Of a DNA stretch of 64,000 nt, positions 33,723-46,107 are shown in pieces; position 1 is the first letter of the stretch; each line of letters opens with the position of its first letter. Origin of the DNA: Pollenia angustigena (Eukaryota > Arthropoda > Insecta > Diptera > Polleniidae); the NCBI GenBank assembly GCA_930367215.1, contig OV884057.1, forward strand, positions 103,999,284 to 104,063,283, given 5' to 3'. Under the pieces are notes generated by a model that ran no database searches, was not told the origin of the DNA, and saw only the letters and a list, made by a program, of their open reading frames with translations. Both the position numbers and the translations under genes were made by a program.

Positions 33723-34580
33723 TTAACTTTGAGGAATTGAAAATTAAAGTTCAGCCCTCAACATTTGGTCCTAACGACCCGGATAGTTTTTTACCAAAAA
33801 GTTTACAAAAACCAAAATGTTTTATTTAGACAACAACAAATAACACACTAGGGTGACCGTTAAAATCAAAAGCATAAAGTGTAGTGTGACAGTCAAGGCG
33901 AATTCAACAAGTAGTTTTCTATTAAAAATTAAAAATAAAAATTAATTAAATCAACCCCCAAACATTTGGTCATTTTCGCAACGAAACATAAAGTTTTTTA
34001 TTAAAAAATTTATTAAATCAAAATTGTGTTTAAAAAGCAAAATTTGCAAAGTTAAAAGTGAACAAAATCTAACGGGACCCAAATTCCTTGGCGCAGTAGC
34101 AGCAATAACAACAGCATTATTAGCAGACAAAACAACAACTGAACTGGCAGAATAAAATAAAGAAATTTGTTTTATTTTTGTTTTTTCTTTAAGCCCGTAT
34201 GACACTTCATTTTTTAATCATTAATTGATATAGAATTGATAGAAAGAAACAGTAAATGCTAGAAAGAGCAAACTATAAAAAATGTAAACAAAGTTTTTTA
34301 GTTTTTTTTCTCTTGTTATGGTTTTGTTTCAGGGATGGCGTTGAGAATTTTAAAAATTGTACCAGCAACCTTTAAAAATTTTACTTTTTTACCCTAATTG
34401 TACTAAAAGATTTTTTTAGTTGAAATTAATTCTTAAAAGACACCACAAAAAGGTATTATAAATCTTAATTTAAAAAGTATCAACAGAAAAGTACAATTGA
34501 AATAACTTAGCCATCCCTGTTCTGTTAATTTTATTAAATGTTGCCAACTTTTTGTTTATGAGAAACCTAAAAACAATTAG

Positions 34581-35099
34581 CGGTAAGTCAATGAATTTGC
34601 CCATAAACCGCTGATTCAGCAACACTTTTAATATTTCAAGCTTTAAATGTCAATTTTAAGTTGAACAATTTTACATTTTTTTGACATAACTTCATTTTTT
34701 ATCGATAACTTTAGTTAAATTTTTGACAGTTTGAAATTATCTTAATACAGCTGAACTCTTCGCACTTGGTACATTTTTCTATTATTTTATATTTGCACTG
34801 TTCACTAAAACTTGAACAACGCATTAAAAATGTAGTGTCTTAAGGGCTTTACCCACTTACAACTACATTTAGAGTTGACAAAAAATCAACCAATTGTGGT
34901 CGGGACTGTAAGAAAAGATAAACTCACTGTTTATTGTTGTTGTTGTTTTTGTTTAAGCTTTGATATTGTAACAAGTAAAACTGGGGCTTATAATTCTTAT
35001 TTGCTTAACAGTTTTATTTGTATAATATCTTTAGTTTTTCTAAAATCTTTGGATAAAGTTTCCTGACGATCCCATCAATAATAAACTTCAGTTTGTCAA
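34581..35099. other. No recognised feature
   Basis: AT-rich DNA after the duplication, with a short TTG repeat near 34935. No supported gene. Confidence 0.6.
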
Positions 35100-35101
35100 T
35101 A

Positions 35102-36783
35102 CAGTATTTTTCGTTTAGCTGCATTTTTTGCCTAAAATACACGAAATACAAATAATTGTGTATGAAGGCGAAATATTGTTAGAAAAAAATCTTGTAGGTG
35201 CATTTTGCTTAAGTGCATATATTGGATAACAGCATTCGATTTTTGGTCAACAATTTTTATTTTGAATACAAAATATTATTTTTAAGTGCCTCATAAAATA
35301 ATTTTTTTAAGTGCCTCGAAACAACAAAAAAACATGTTTTTATCAATCGCTATTTTATGAAAAAGAAAGGCAAACAAATTAAATTTGCTGATATGGTAAC
35401 ACAAATGGCTGAATTAAAAATTAATTTGATCTAGCAGCTGTGATTGTGTGTGCACATATAAACATTCTAAACATACATGTTCTGCTAAAAGCAGAACCAC
35501 TAGTGGTGAATGAGGGTAAACTAAGTTTGTCATTCCGCGTGGAACTTTTTTATTATACATCTAAGGCCCTATAAAGTACATATATTCTGGCTCCTTGAGT
35601 TATTCTAAGGCCCGTTTTCACAACTAACTGATAGCTAAACGTAGGATTTTATCAGCCGTATAAAACTTTACTTTAGGGTGATTCTTAATTTACTTTATCG
35701 CTCACTTAAAGTAAAGTTTTTCAATCAATTAAGATTATTTGTTATTTAAATTATATTTTAATTAAAACTGTATGTCCAAACAACTGAAATGTTAATTAAA
35801 TCAAAATTATATTTTTAATTTTCTTTCAACATAAAACTAATTAATTCAATTATCATATTAATTAAATTTAAATACATTTTAAATAATTTTTTTTTAATTG
35901 ATAAAAAAAACTACTGATATTTGTTTTCTGTGTAATCAGTTTGGATCAGAGCTGTGAATCAAAATGTGAAACCACCATTCTAAAAATATGATAATTTTGT
36001 TACAAAAACTAACATAAATGGTGGAATAATGCATGGAATAATATAAGATCTTGCACAAATTCGTTTTATACGACTGGAAATTTTGCTGTTAAATTTCGGG
36101 AAGATCGGTGCATAATTTACAATAGGCCGCATATAAAGTTACTCTGGGAAATTAATTATATGCGCCTAAAACTGTAGCAAATATAGATATTGCGGTAAAA
36201 TTTCTTTCAACTTAGCTTAATATGGCCTGAAAAATGTCATGCAACTTTGTGATATATGGTTCATAATTTACCTTAGATCCCATACTAAGTAGCCCTCTGA
36301 AATTCACTGTAAGCTCGAAAACTAATTTCACTGCTGTATTGAAATTTATTCTAATTTAAGTTTTTTATCCCCAGAAATCACACTACAGAATTTTGGGATG
36401 ATTGGTTCATAATTTATATGCTGATGCCGTTATTTTTTTTTAAATTAAATTAAATTTTTTAATTAATAATATCTAGATATCATATAGGACGTACTCCTGA
36501 AATATTAGAACTGTCGGTAGAGGGTATCAATGATTTAGCACTTTAAATTGTTTTTAAATGAATTGTTTTATATACATATAGGTATTACTTTCATTCAAAG
36601 CTGTATTAAAATCTATTTTTGTAATAAGAACAAAATTGTAAATAAGGGCACATTTAATCAGGTAGGTGAATTCTCTTAGCAGTATTATTTATGCGGCTAA
36701 GTGAATACTGCGTAACAGAATATTTTGCGTACCTGCACGAATTTTCGTGCAAAATTGAATGTGCAGCTAAACGAAAAATACTG
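35102..36783. mobile_element. 1.68-kb TA-flanked inverted-repeat element
   Basis: The terminal repeats CAGTATTTTTCGTTTAGCTG (35102 on) and its inverse ending at 36783 match for about 22 bases. TA lies on each side (35100-35101, 36784-36785). CAGT-type ends with TA duplication fit Tc1/mariner. The interior is AT-rich and has no recognisable transposase, so it would be non-autonomous or very decayed. Confidence 0.65.
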
Positions 36784-36785
36784 TA

Positions 36786-38640
36786 GTATGAAATTGGAAT
36801 TTAGCACATTATAACGAAACCTTGATTATTAATTTTGAATCCCAAGAAAAACTTTGATAAAAAAGCAGATGGGTACAGTTTTATTATTTTTACAAACAGA
36901 ACATGAAAATTTCCTAAGTTGTTTTTGTAATTGTATAAAAATGCTACTACCTTCAATTAAAAAACACCCCTGGTTTGATGAAAATACATAAATTTCTAAA
37001 ATGGTTTAGAAAAAAAAACATTTACCGACCGCTTGTCAGATTTTGTACCCGTACTCTCTCTTACTCAATACATTTTGCTTTTACATGATAAGGTTTTTCT
37101 CATTCTACATCATTTTTCGTGATGTCGTTATAATAGGCTTACCACCTTTTAAAATTGCGAAAACGGGACACCACTAAAAATCATAGACAAATTCAAACAA
37201 ATCCATTTATGTAAAATAACACTGTGCTAGATATTGACACCTTTTTTAGACACGCTGGGCACCTGATGTTTTAACCTAATTCGGGTACGCTGAACCCAGG
37301 GGTTCTAACCGATTTTTTAGGTTAGCTCTGGTTTTCGAGACATGCCGTTATTTCGAAAATGGAGGACGTTGCACAACATATGTTAGCGTTACTCAAAAAC
37401 GGTTTAGTAATAAACTTTTTTCTAATATGCGCCGTTGTTTTAGAAACATAATTTTTTTTGGAAAAAAAATTATTTTTTTTATCAAAGTTTCGAAATTTGA
37501 GCAAACCGGGTCTGTAGGAGATGTGAAAACACCAGTGCATGCTCGTAAGCTCGTATTGCAGAAAATATTGCTGCTGTTCGCGATAGTGTGGCTGAAGAGC
37601 CGTCCACCTCAACAAGTCGTCGTGCCCAACAATTGCACCTCTCACTAGTGCTGGGAAAAATATAAATATCGATATTATTATTTAAAATACAGCTAAGAAG
37701 ACATGTAACAGCAGCTATACACACACTGGGGGGTGAGAAATTACAAGTCAGGGTGATGGTACTAGGTCAGTATAGTAAAACCCTCAAAGGGTTTGGCGTT
37801 CGTATGTGTCAGTTTTTTTTATGACATTTTAAATTTTTTCCTTATCTTGATGTTTTTTTGTTTAACATAACTCGAGAACCACTTGTCCGATTTTGCTAAA
37901 ACAAACTCAAAAAAATTTAGAATTACAATTTCTTTAATCCGTTCATATAACGTTTTTCTTTATAATCAACGGTTTTGCCGGTAAAAATAAATTTGTGGAG
38001 AATTATAATTGATAAGTGCAAAAAAAATTTCAAGCCTGGATGTATTCAGCAGATTTTATCACAAACCTGCACTCCAATTTTTGTGACTTTTTTTAAGCGA
38101 TCGATGAAATTCGTCGGACTTTTGTTTGTTATTTGAAAGAATACAACCACATTCAGTGATGCCAACAGTAGGGGATTTCCCCTTTTCTAGGTATTTTTTT
38201 CGGATCATGCACCGGAAAAAACCATACACATTTATTTTATATCTGTTACTATTTTGGAGTTATTAAAAATTTAATGGCGAAAAAAAAAATTTACATGCAA
38301 AATGCGTAAAATTGTTTTGTTTTCAAAATGCAATAAAAAAATTTAAGAACCAAAAAGTTTAAATTTTTAAGATTTTTCTAAAAGCCACACTCCTAAGGAA
38401 TAAAAGTTGGTATAAATCGCAAAACTCAATTAACAAATGTTGATTTTAAAGGTTTAAACTCATTCTTGACAGACTGTATGTACATACATACATATGATTT
38501 ACAGTCTAATTAAAAAAAAAATTTGAAAATTGTAAGGCTCTTATAAAACAGTATTTTTTTATGAAAAAATGCTTTATTATATTTATTTTATATTATTAAA
38601 TACTTTATAAACGAAAAGTAAAACTAATAAAAATTCCTTA
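36786..38640. other. AT-rich stretch, no supported gene
   Basis: Only short open frames without recognisable motifs (for example around 37322-37724). I see no clear inverted repeat here. The end at 38.6 kb borders the transposase remnant. Confidence 0.55.
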
Positions 38641-39283
38641 CTAATTATTATGTGTATCCTCATTAGCTGCATCATCGGTGTCAGGAAGAAGAAGTGTGAT
38701 GGTTTCTGATGAAAAAGCTTTTTTATTATTCCGTTCTCTTTGCGTACTGCAGCTTATAAATGGGTCACTGCTCAGAAATAACCTATTCAAGACATCTCGA
38801 TTTGTATCGTTTCTGCTGAATTTCTTCGAATAATTCGTGCGATATAATCGTAAGTGCTTATTTCTGGCCTCGGCAGCTTCTTCTGACAATTGTCCAATTT
38901 TCAAGATTGCTTGCTTAATAACACTACCGCCATGAATAAGAATCTTGTGCATCGTGAAGTTTTGGAACATCTACAAGTATTCCTATCTCGTCTTTAAGTC
39001 TTTTTTGGATGAATATCTTCCTCTCTTTAACAATTGCTTTATCTTCATCGCTCCTTGCTTGCCACCTTTTAATTGGCAGTTTATATGAGAGATGAAGTAT
39101 CGATTCTAAAAAGCGTATGCGTGCATGTAAAGTTGATAGTCCAAAACTCAAGGCATCACAGTTCAGACGAACATTCTTCTGCAACGGGTTAAAATATTTC
39201 GAAGTTTGACCCCAAATGTAACACCTCATTTTCGATTTTGTGTCCGTTGCAGCATTGCATACTTTTCCGTCGACCATTGTCAT
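38641..39283 (-). pseudogene. RAG1/Transib-type transposase remnant, C-terminal half
   Basis: Two overlapping frames. 39283-38924: MTMVDGKVCNAATD, MRCYIWGQTSKYF, LSFGLSTLHARIRFLESILH and KLPIKRWQAR. 38970-38641: FTMHKILIHGGSVIK, IGQLSEEAAEARNKHLRLYR and KFSRNDTNRDVLNRLFLSSD. About 100 residues between VDVPK and NFTMHK seem deleted, with a frame change. I recognise the protein as a very widespread arthropod transposon family. The SEEAAEARNK-R block resembles the region around the last catalytic Glu of RAG1/Transib transposases; that assignment is inference. The upstream half lies on the far side of Jockey-3, which inserted just before MTMVDGKVC. Confidence 0.72.
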
Positions 39284-39526
39284 TACCTTTTTTTTTTTTT
39301 TTCATTATTTATTTATTGAATCTTCATATATTAAATATGAACTAACAATAATTAATCAAATCTTAACCTAATATTATTTTTTGTCCTGCCAGTGCCAGAC
39401 AAAAATTTTGTTCATCGCGGGTTCTGTTCACTTTTATAGGTGTTTATCGCGCATCTAATTGGACAAGTGCCGCAGTGTCTCTTCTTCTTAAGCGAGTGTG
39501 ACCGCTATCATTTAAAATATTTCGTG

Positions 39527-42092
39527 CTAGTGGGTTCGGGTGCAATTCGAGCTTTTTAAGTATTTTACTGCATATTTCGTAATCATAGTTTTAACTAATT
39601 GAACATTGAGATCCTTGTGAATATTTGAGTTTTTAACATACCAAGGGGCAGCTGTGATTATTCGAAGTAGTTTATTTTGGCGCCTTTGAATTTTTTCGAT
39701 ATTAGAGGCCGAGGCAGTGCCCCATAACTGAATACCACAGCACCAGATTGGCTTTAAGATGGAGTTGTAAAGAAGAAGTTTGCAGTCGAGACTAAGGACA
39801 GAGTTTCTTCCAATAAGCCAATGAATTTGGATGGCTTTTAGTTTCATTTGAGTTAATTTTGCCTCTATATGGCTTTTCCACGTTAAACGGCGATCTAGAT
39901 GAATACCGAGGTATTTTACATGCGAATTTTGAGGTATTATTTGATTATTGATTTTAATAGGGGGGCATGATTCCCGACGCAAGGTGAATGTTATATGTAC
40001 GCATTTTTGCTCATTGGCCTCTATCCTCTATTGCTTTAACCATAGTTCGAGTTGAAATATATGATCCTGTAGGTATCGAGATGCTTCTTGACGGTTTTCG
40101 TGCGCGCTCAAAAAAGCTGTATCATCAGCAAATGTTGAAGTTTGTGTGTAGTTGTTTGTTGGCATATCCGAGGTATATATTAAGTATAAAAGTGGGCCCA
40201 GGATGCTTCCCTGAGGGACTCCAGCGTCAATTTGCTGAGGAGAGCTTAAATAATCACCTTCTCTAATAATAAACTTTCGACCGACTAAGTAGCTTTCTAA
40301 CAGTTTGTGTGTGTTTACTGGTAAGTTTAGCTTCAATTTATGTAATAAGCCTTCATGCCAGACTTTATCGAAAGCTTGAGAAACATCGATGAAGAGAGCG
40401 GAACAATATTTTTTTTCTTCAAAGGCTTTTCTTATGGCGTTTACTATACGATGGGTTTGCTCAATTGTGCTGTGTTCTCTTCTAAAGGTGGTTAGGAATA
40501 CATCTATTATCATTTAAAATTGAGGTTATTTTGACGCTAACAGCTTCTCAAACAGCTTTGATATATTAGAAAGTAAGCTTATAGGCCAATATGACTCAAC
40601 TTTTGTGTGATCCTTTCCAGGTTTAGGTATCATGGTGACTAAGGAGACCTTCCACTTTTGAGGATAGTATTCAAGGCGTAAAATAGCATTAAAAATTAAA
40701 AGAATAATTTTCTTTGCTATGCTGGGTAGCTCCAAAAGCATTTTGTTGCTGATCTTGTCAAAACCAGGAGCCTTCTTGGGGTTTAAATCACAAATAGCCT
40801 TTTCGATTTCTCTTATCTCAAATCTTAGCGGAACAGCTGCTCTAGCAGCAACAGGTGGTAACTCGACCGCAATATCGTGAGATATATTTGGGGTAAATAC
40901 GTTTTTTAAATGATTGACAAACAGATTTCCTTTTTCAACATCATTTCTTGCCCAACTTCCATTCAAGTTTCTTAATGGTGGTTTAGAGACAACTGGCCTT
41001 TTGAGATTTCTAGCTGCACGCCATAATGAGTAGTCTGATTGTGGGGTTGCATCAAGTTCCTTAAGATATTTTTCCAGAGAAGCCGTTTTCTTAGTCTGCA
41101 GTAACTTTGTTAGTCTTTTTGTACACTCTTTAAGTAAGTTCTTAAGTTGAGGGGATCTGTGCAATTGCCACTCTCTTCGAGCCCTCCTTTTTTCAGACAA
41201 AATATGCTCAACATCTGTGGAATATATTTTAATAGTTTTTGTTTTTTTGGGGGCAATATTGGAATGTTGAACAGCTAGTTTCAGAAAACTGTCAAAATTG
41301 TCAATAGAGCGATCTACATAATCCGGTGTACTGAGCGGAATATTTTCTGTGCAATGGGTACTGAGATATTTTTTTATATTTCAACCAATTAATTTGCGTA
41401 GCTGTCGTCGGAGGTACAATTCTATTGGGGTTCATTATAGTAACAATTGTAGGTGTGTGGTCGGAAGATAAATCTAGGGAGGCTTCAACTTGAATCGTTT
41501 CTATGGGAATGTTTTTAACCACGCCGAAATCTATGACATCTGGAATTTTTTGATGATCAGTGGGCCAATATGTTGGTTGTCCGCTCGCTACCACATTTAA
41601 ATCCATTTTAGAAATTATGTTAAATAAAACACGACCCTTTGGTGTTATAAGTCGCGACCCCCAGAGGGTATGTTTAGCGTTATAATCGCCAGCGGCTAGG
41701 AAACACGGTCCTAATGATTTAAAATATTTACAATATTGGTCCTCCGATATTGAAAATCTAGGCGGGGAGTATAACGATGAAATTATTAGGTTTATATTTA
41801 ATTCCTCAACGCAAATGTTCGTTGCCTGGAGATAATCTTCACGATGATCACGAATTAGGTAGTGTTTGACTCGGGCCTTTATTAAAATGGCAGAACCTCC
41901 ACAAGCTCTATCTCGAGGGTCCTTGGTATCATATAGTATATAACCATTTATTTTAAACGTACTTCTTGAGGTCAAATGAGTTTCAGAAATCATCATGACA
42001 TCAATTTGTTTATTTTTAAGAAAGTATTATAATTCATTTTTATGTTGGCGGATGCCGTTTGCGTTCCAAAAACAAATTTTTAAACAGTTCAT
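39527..42092 (-). pseudogene. Jockey-3 ORF2 (endonuclease-RT), broken
   Basis: The start ATG overlaps the ORF1 stop (ATGA), as in Jockey-1. A GAA-to-TAA change near 42026 stops it at codon 22 or so, within KNEL. Coding then continues: MMISETHL, AAGDYNAKHTLWGS and SSDHTPTI for the endonuclease (41996-41301). A shift near 41365 and further breaks (around 40510-40525 and 39985-40030) divide the RT, which shows VESYWPISLL (Arg to Trp in the usual SYRPISLL), HSTIEQTHRIVNAI, AFDKVWHEG, GVPQGSILGPLLY, FADDTAF and VKYLGIHLDRRLTW. Catalytic FADD is intact, but the gene is dead. Confidence 0.9.
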
Positions 42093-43412
42093 GGTTTGTT
42101 AAGTACAGCTTGCAATAACATCGATTGCATTCTAAGCATTTCCTGCATCATATTACATTTACTGTTTGCATTAATGTTTCCATGGTTTTTTTCTAAACGA
42201 CTTAAATTAGAAAATTGAGTTTCATCATTACTTGGCGAGGCACCTTGCATTGGCTCATGGTTTGATTTTAGGACGTTAGCGTAAGAGGTTCTGTTTTTAC
42301 TAGGCCAGGGGGCTTGAATTGCATTTGTGTTAACCTGATTTGTTACCCGCATTTGAGGGGGATTAGTTTTCGGTCCGACCGACTGCTTGACGACAGTATA
42401 TACAGGGCATCCTCTATAATTGGCAGTGTGATTACCACCACAGTTGCTACATTTTTTTACGTTGGGGTCGGTTTTAGACTTGTCGCAAAGAACTGTTCCA
42501 TGTAATTCACCACATACTACGCAAACAGGGGGTAAGTAGCAGTATGCCTTAGTATGGCCAAATTCCTGGCAGTTTAGACATTGAACAGGACCATTTCTTT
42601 TGTGAGGCTCATCAATAGTTACCCTTCTGTACAGAATATATTTCAAATTATAAATTGGATGCGTTTCATTTTTTTTTGAGCTTAACGTCGCCGGGTTGAA
42701 GCTCCACTCGAAATAGTGGTTGGGGATTTTTTCCCCTATTTTTGATATTTGTTACGTTTTTGATTTTGAAGCCCTTCTCTTCCAAAAAAGCTTTAATTTC
42801 CCTTGGGTCAACGCATGAGTCTATGCCCTTGATTACTACCTGAAGACCTTTACTGCTCTTCAGTTGATACGTATAAAAGTTTTTATTCAGAGTCTCAAAT
42901 CTTGTAATTACCTTTCGAAAATCATCCTCGTGATTCACCTGTATTTTAGTCTCGTTAATGATACCGCGCTTTATTGCAGCTACATAAAAGGAATTTTCAC
43001 CTATCACCGAAATTAAACTTTTTATTAACTCATTAGAGTTTTGCTCTCTAAGGTATATCGGGGGTGGCTTAGACGATTTAATGACGTTTGGTGCTTCAGA
43101 GGATTCATTCTCCAGAATCGCGAAACGATTTTGTGTATTTACTTTATCAAAAGATGGTACTTTTGAGGCCGAAGCAACTGCTGCAGAGGTAGGGCTGCGT
43201 CCCCGTTTAAGCACTGTTATGCACCTGTCCATACCAACTTGTACTGTAGGCTTTTGACAACTTTTTACAGGGGGGTTTTCCATTGCATTTGTGTTTAAGT
43301 TCATGGTATCATTGCCCACTAAATTTGTTTTTGACGTCACGGCAATACTTGCTGGCCTGGCAACACTTGTCACCAAATCTTGCTGTAGTTTTTTTAATGA
43401 GTCACTATCCAC
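42089..43412 (-). pseudogene. Jockey-3 ORF1 (Gag-like) with A-run frameshift
   Basis: The start at 43412 is the first Met of a long frame that runs to 42666. It has a polar N-terminus (residues 1-100), then a PRE_C2HC-like domain (FYTYQLKSSKGLQVVIKGID, DPREIKAFLEEKGFKIKNV). It stops within an A-run (nine A on the sense strand near 42670), and a one-base correction leads into 42646-42089 with the zinc knuckles CLNCQEFGHTKAYC, CVVCGELHGTVLC and CSNCGGNHTANYRGC and the Met-rich C-terminus. This gives the full ORF1 plan missing from Jockey-1. The break in a homopolymer may be a real mutation or a sequencing error. Confidence 0.88.
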
Positions 43413-43719
43413 CGTTTGTGTAAATACCGAGGGTGAGAGGGAACGTGTTCGAGTAATTGGCTTAGCCGTTAGGTAGTTAATATTGTTTTGTTTTATTTAT
43501 TTCTGCATTATTTTCATTTGCATTAACTAAAACGTAAACGTTTCTTTCATTTTGTCTTAGTGTTGTTTCACTGTTTGTACGCATGCAAAGAGTTGTTTTT
43601 GTTTTTCACCGTTTTGCTTTGATATATATTTTTACTGATTTATTTTATTTAATTTGATCGTTTTAAATTGTTCACTATTATGTTAAATAATTTAATTAAC
43701 AAAATATATTATTCTTGTT

Positions 43720-44166
43720 TTCTTGGGGATCTCGTTATATCCATTATTAATTTAGCCGCATCATTATGTCCCGCTGCTCTTTGATTCATGGATGCAGCAA
43801 ATGTGATCTCCTCTGTTCTTCTTCAGTTTTTGTCCGCTTTGTTCTATCACTAGCTTCATTAAATTCTTTTCGTGGTCGCCCTGAAGACGAACTGCCAAAT
43901 ACTGGTATTGTTACAGTTCCTTCCAGCCATTTAGCGTGTGTGTTTAAAAAGCGGTCCTCTTTTCGTTGTGCCGAAAGCCAATATCTTTTGAAACAATTTT
44001 TGAAATTTTTCAAACACTGCTTCAGTGCTAATATGTCCCCATCCCCTAGACATTTTGAAATTTCGCTCAATTTTCTGACCAAAAAATCCAATTTGTCGTC
44101 CATGGTTCCAGCATTAGATTTTTTCACTATTTGGAATAGCTGTAATCTTGTGTAAACTTGTTCCAT
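43720..44166 (-). pseudogene. RAG1/Transib-type transposase remnant, N-terminal part
   Basis: Frame 44166-43786: MEQVYTRLQLFQIVKKSN, LDFLVRKLSEISKCLGDGD and SGRPRKEFNEASDRTKRTKT. After a shift near 43800 coding continues to about 43720 with EITFAASMNQRAAGHNDAA and LIMDITRSP. I recognise this order (a GRP.K.F...S..TKR.KT linker, then a helical block) as the N-terminus of the same widespread family whose C-terminal half is at 38641-39283. The central part, with the first catalytic Asp, is missing. Orientation matches the C-terminal half. Confidence 0.68.
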
Positions 44167-44899
44167 GTTGACTCTCGAAGTTACAAAACGGTTTTGATAA
44201 AAAATGGGTGCAATAACCCTTTATAAGTATTTGCAAGCGCATGCTTTTATGCCTTAATTGGATGGTAGCCTGATACCTGGGTGCCCATGTATTTTTTATG
44301 TACCTATATTTATTTTTTGTAAACTTATTTTTGTTTTTTAGAGCAGGTATATAAAAATATATTTTATGGGGATGTGTGGGACATTCCCTTAAAACTATTT
44401 TGGATAATTAAGAATTTTTCCAATTTATAAATACATATAGGCAGGTATTAATATTGTGAAGTGTTAAAAGTGATGTGAATAACAGCTGAAATCAATAATT
44501 CAAAATACATAAAAGTTTATGACGATATAAAGGTATAAGAGCAAAATAGAAGAAATGTGAAAATTTAAAAAAATCGTCAAAAATAATGGCGCAAACTTGC
44601 GCAAACTTTTTTTTTTGGATTCTAAAACTAGAGATTCCAAATTTTATTGTGGTATCAAACATAATTCGTAGACATGCTAACCTCACCTTTAAAAACCTCT
44701 TCTTTTCCTTTTTTTGCAAAAATATTCAACATATTTAAAATTCTTTATTCGTTTAGCCAGAAACCGAAAAAAAACATTTAAATCTCATATAATTTTCTTC
44801 ACTTTCCTGACTTTAGCAGGGTCTCAGAGCTACAAATCGCAACTAAAAGTCTTCAAAATTTACAATATAATGTAAAATATTGCGTACTTAGTTCTTAAG
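44167..44899. other. No supported gene
   Basis: AT-rich DNA. Only the short minus frame at 44492-44719 is open, without recognisable motif. Confidence 0.55.
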
Positions 44900-45884
44900 A
44901 TTTGTTAAAATTCAGTTTTGCCTTTTTGGCCAGCTTTTCAGGCCAAATACTCCTCTTTGCAGCGGTACATTTGGAAAAACATGAACAAGATGGTTAAACA
45001 ATTTGTAAGATATTGTGACAAGTGTAACATAAACAAACAAACAAAGAACATTAAAGAACCACTTAGGTTAACAAACACCCCAAACAGAAGTTTCGAGATA
45101 ATATCAATTGACACTATAGGACCTCTACGTATTTCAAACGGATACCGATACATATTGACAATGCAATGCGAACTAACAAAATTCGTTATTGCGCACCCAA
45201 TGTCAACAAAAGATGCACTTACAACTGCCAAAACATTAGTAGAACAATTAATTTTAAAATACGGCAAATTTAAAGTGCTCAAATCGGACAACGGGACTGA
45301 ATTTAAAAACGAACTGATGCGTAACATATGCTCGTTACTTGAAATCAAGCAGACATTTTCAACCCCTTACCATCATGAAACAATAGGTTCGGTAGAAAGA
45401 AATCATAGAGTTCTCAATGAATTCTTGCTAACAACAGCAAATGATTATGAATGGGATAAGTGGATAAACTATTTTACTTTCGCCTATAACACGGCACCAC
45501 ACATATACACAGGTTACACGCCATTCGAACTTGTTTATGGTAAATTACCATGTTTACCATCAGAAATCAGTAACAATGAGGAAATTAAAATCTATTTACA
45601 ATGATTATGCAAAAGAGCTGAAACAAAAACTAAAGTTTTCTTTAGAAAGAGCTAAGGAACTGACAATAAAGACAAAAGAATATAATAATAGATTAAATTT
45701 AAACATAGGAGATTTAGTTTTAATAAAAGTAGAAAACAGAAAGAAAAACCAGAGCCCATACAAAGGCCCATATAGAATAATTAGGAGTAATGGTGTAAAT
45801 ACTATTATAGATTATAACGGAGAAGAAAAAGAAATGCACAACAATCAATTAAAACCATACTTAGGATTAAAAACTAATGAATAA
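44900..45884 (+). pseudogene. Gypsy (17.6-like) integrase fragment
   Basis: 5'-truncated integrase. It shows the zinc-finger end YCDKCNINKQTK, the core with FEIISIDTIGPL (Asp), LKSDNGTEFKNELM (Asp) and HETIGSVERNHRVLNEFLL (Glu), and YNTAPHIYTGYTPFELVYGK. All three acidic residues are present. Near 45585 a one-base shift moves coding to the frame ending at 45884, with IGDLVLIKVENRKK and YKGPYRIIRSNG, the C-terminal chromatin or DNA-binding part. Downstream is AT-rich 3' sequence to about 46107, where Bel-1 sequence begins. Confidence 0.87.
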
Positions 45885-46107
45885 AACAAACTATATAAAA
45901 GAAAAATATAAAACCATACCTATGATTAAGAAATAAAGAAAAGAAAAAAAACTATATAAAATCAAAAGTATAAAGATATAAAAATTTATAATGTAAATAG
46001 ATTTTAAGAATCGTTAATTAAAACAACACATTATATTTATAAGAAAATTTTTAACAGTACTATGAAAATATCAAGAAAAATTACTCCCCTAATTTTTCTC
46101 TTAACGG

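Larger units (their letters stand above)
32270..33763 (+). repeat. LTR-2 copy B, carrying two inserted elements
   Basis: Same LTR as copy A, now containing both the TTA-flanked MITE (32342-32742) and the TTAA-flanked element (32996-33722). It is followed by the TTTGG primer-binding site at 33764. Confidence 0.75.
31116..34580. repeat. Tandem segmental duplication, unit B
   Basis: Direct repeat of 28053-31115 with few substitutions. Compared with A it lacks ~326 bp of integrase/DUF5641 coding (joined at about 31500) and 25 bp in the LTR near 31566. It keeps 8 bp lost in A near 31442, and carries an extra 727-bp element at 32996-33722. Confidence 0.93.
39289..43610 (-). mobile_element. Jockey-3, nearly full-length LINE
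   Basis: Minus-strand Jockey with its A-tail at 39289-39302 (T-run on the + strand), 3' UTR, ORF2 (42092-39527), ORF1 (43412-42089) and a 5' UTR whose end is not defined; 43610 is an estimate. The sequence is very close to Jockey-1. It lies inside the RAG1/Transib-type transposase remnant, whose halves flank it. Target duplications were not resolved. Confidence 0.88.

Noticed and set aside
37322..37645. 107-codon minus-strand frame
   Set aside because: Low-complexity Lys/Phe-rich stretch with an overlapping + frame; no motif recognised.
45900..46107. A Gypsy 3' LTR after the integrase fragment
   Set aside because: No second copy of this sequence in the window and no TG...CA block with flanking duplication; only AT-rich 3' sequence is visible.
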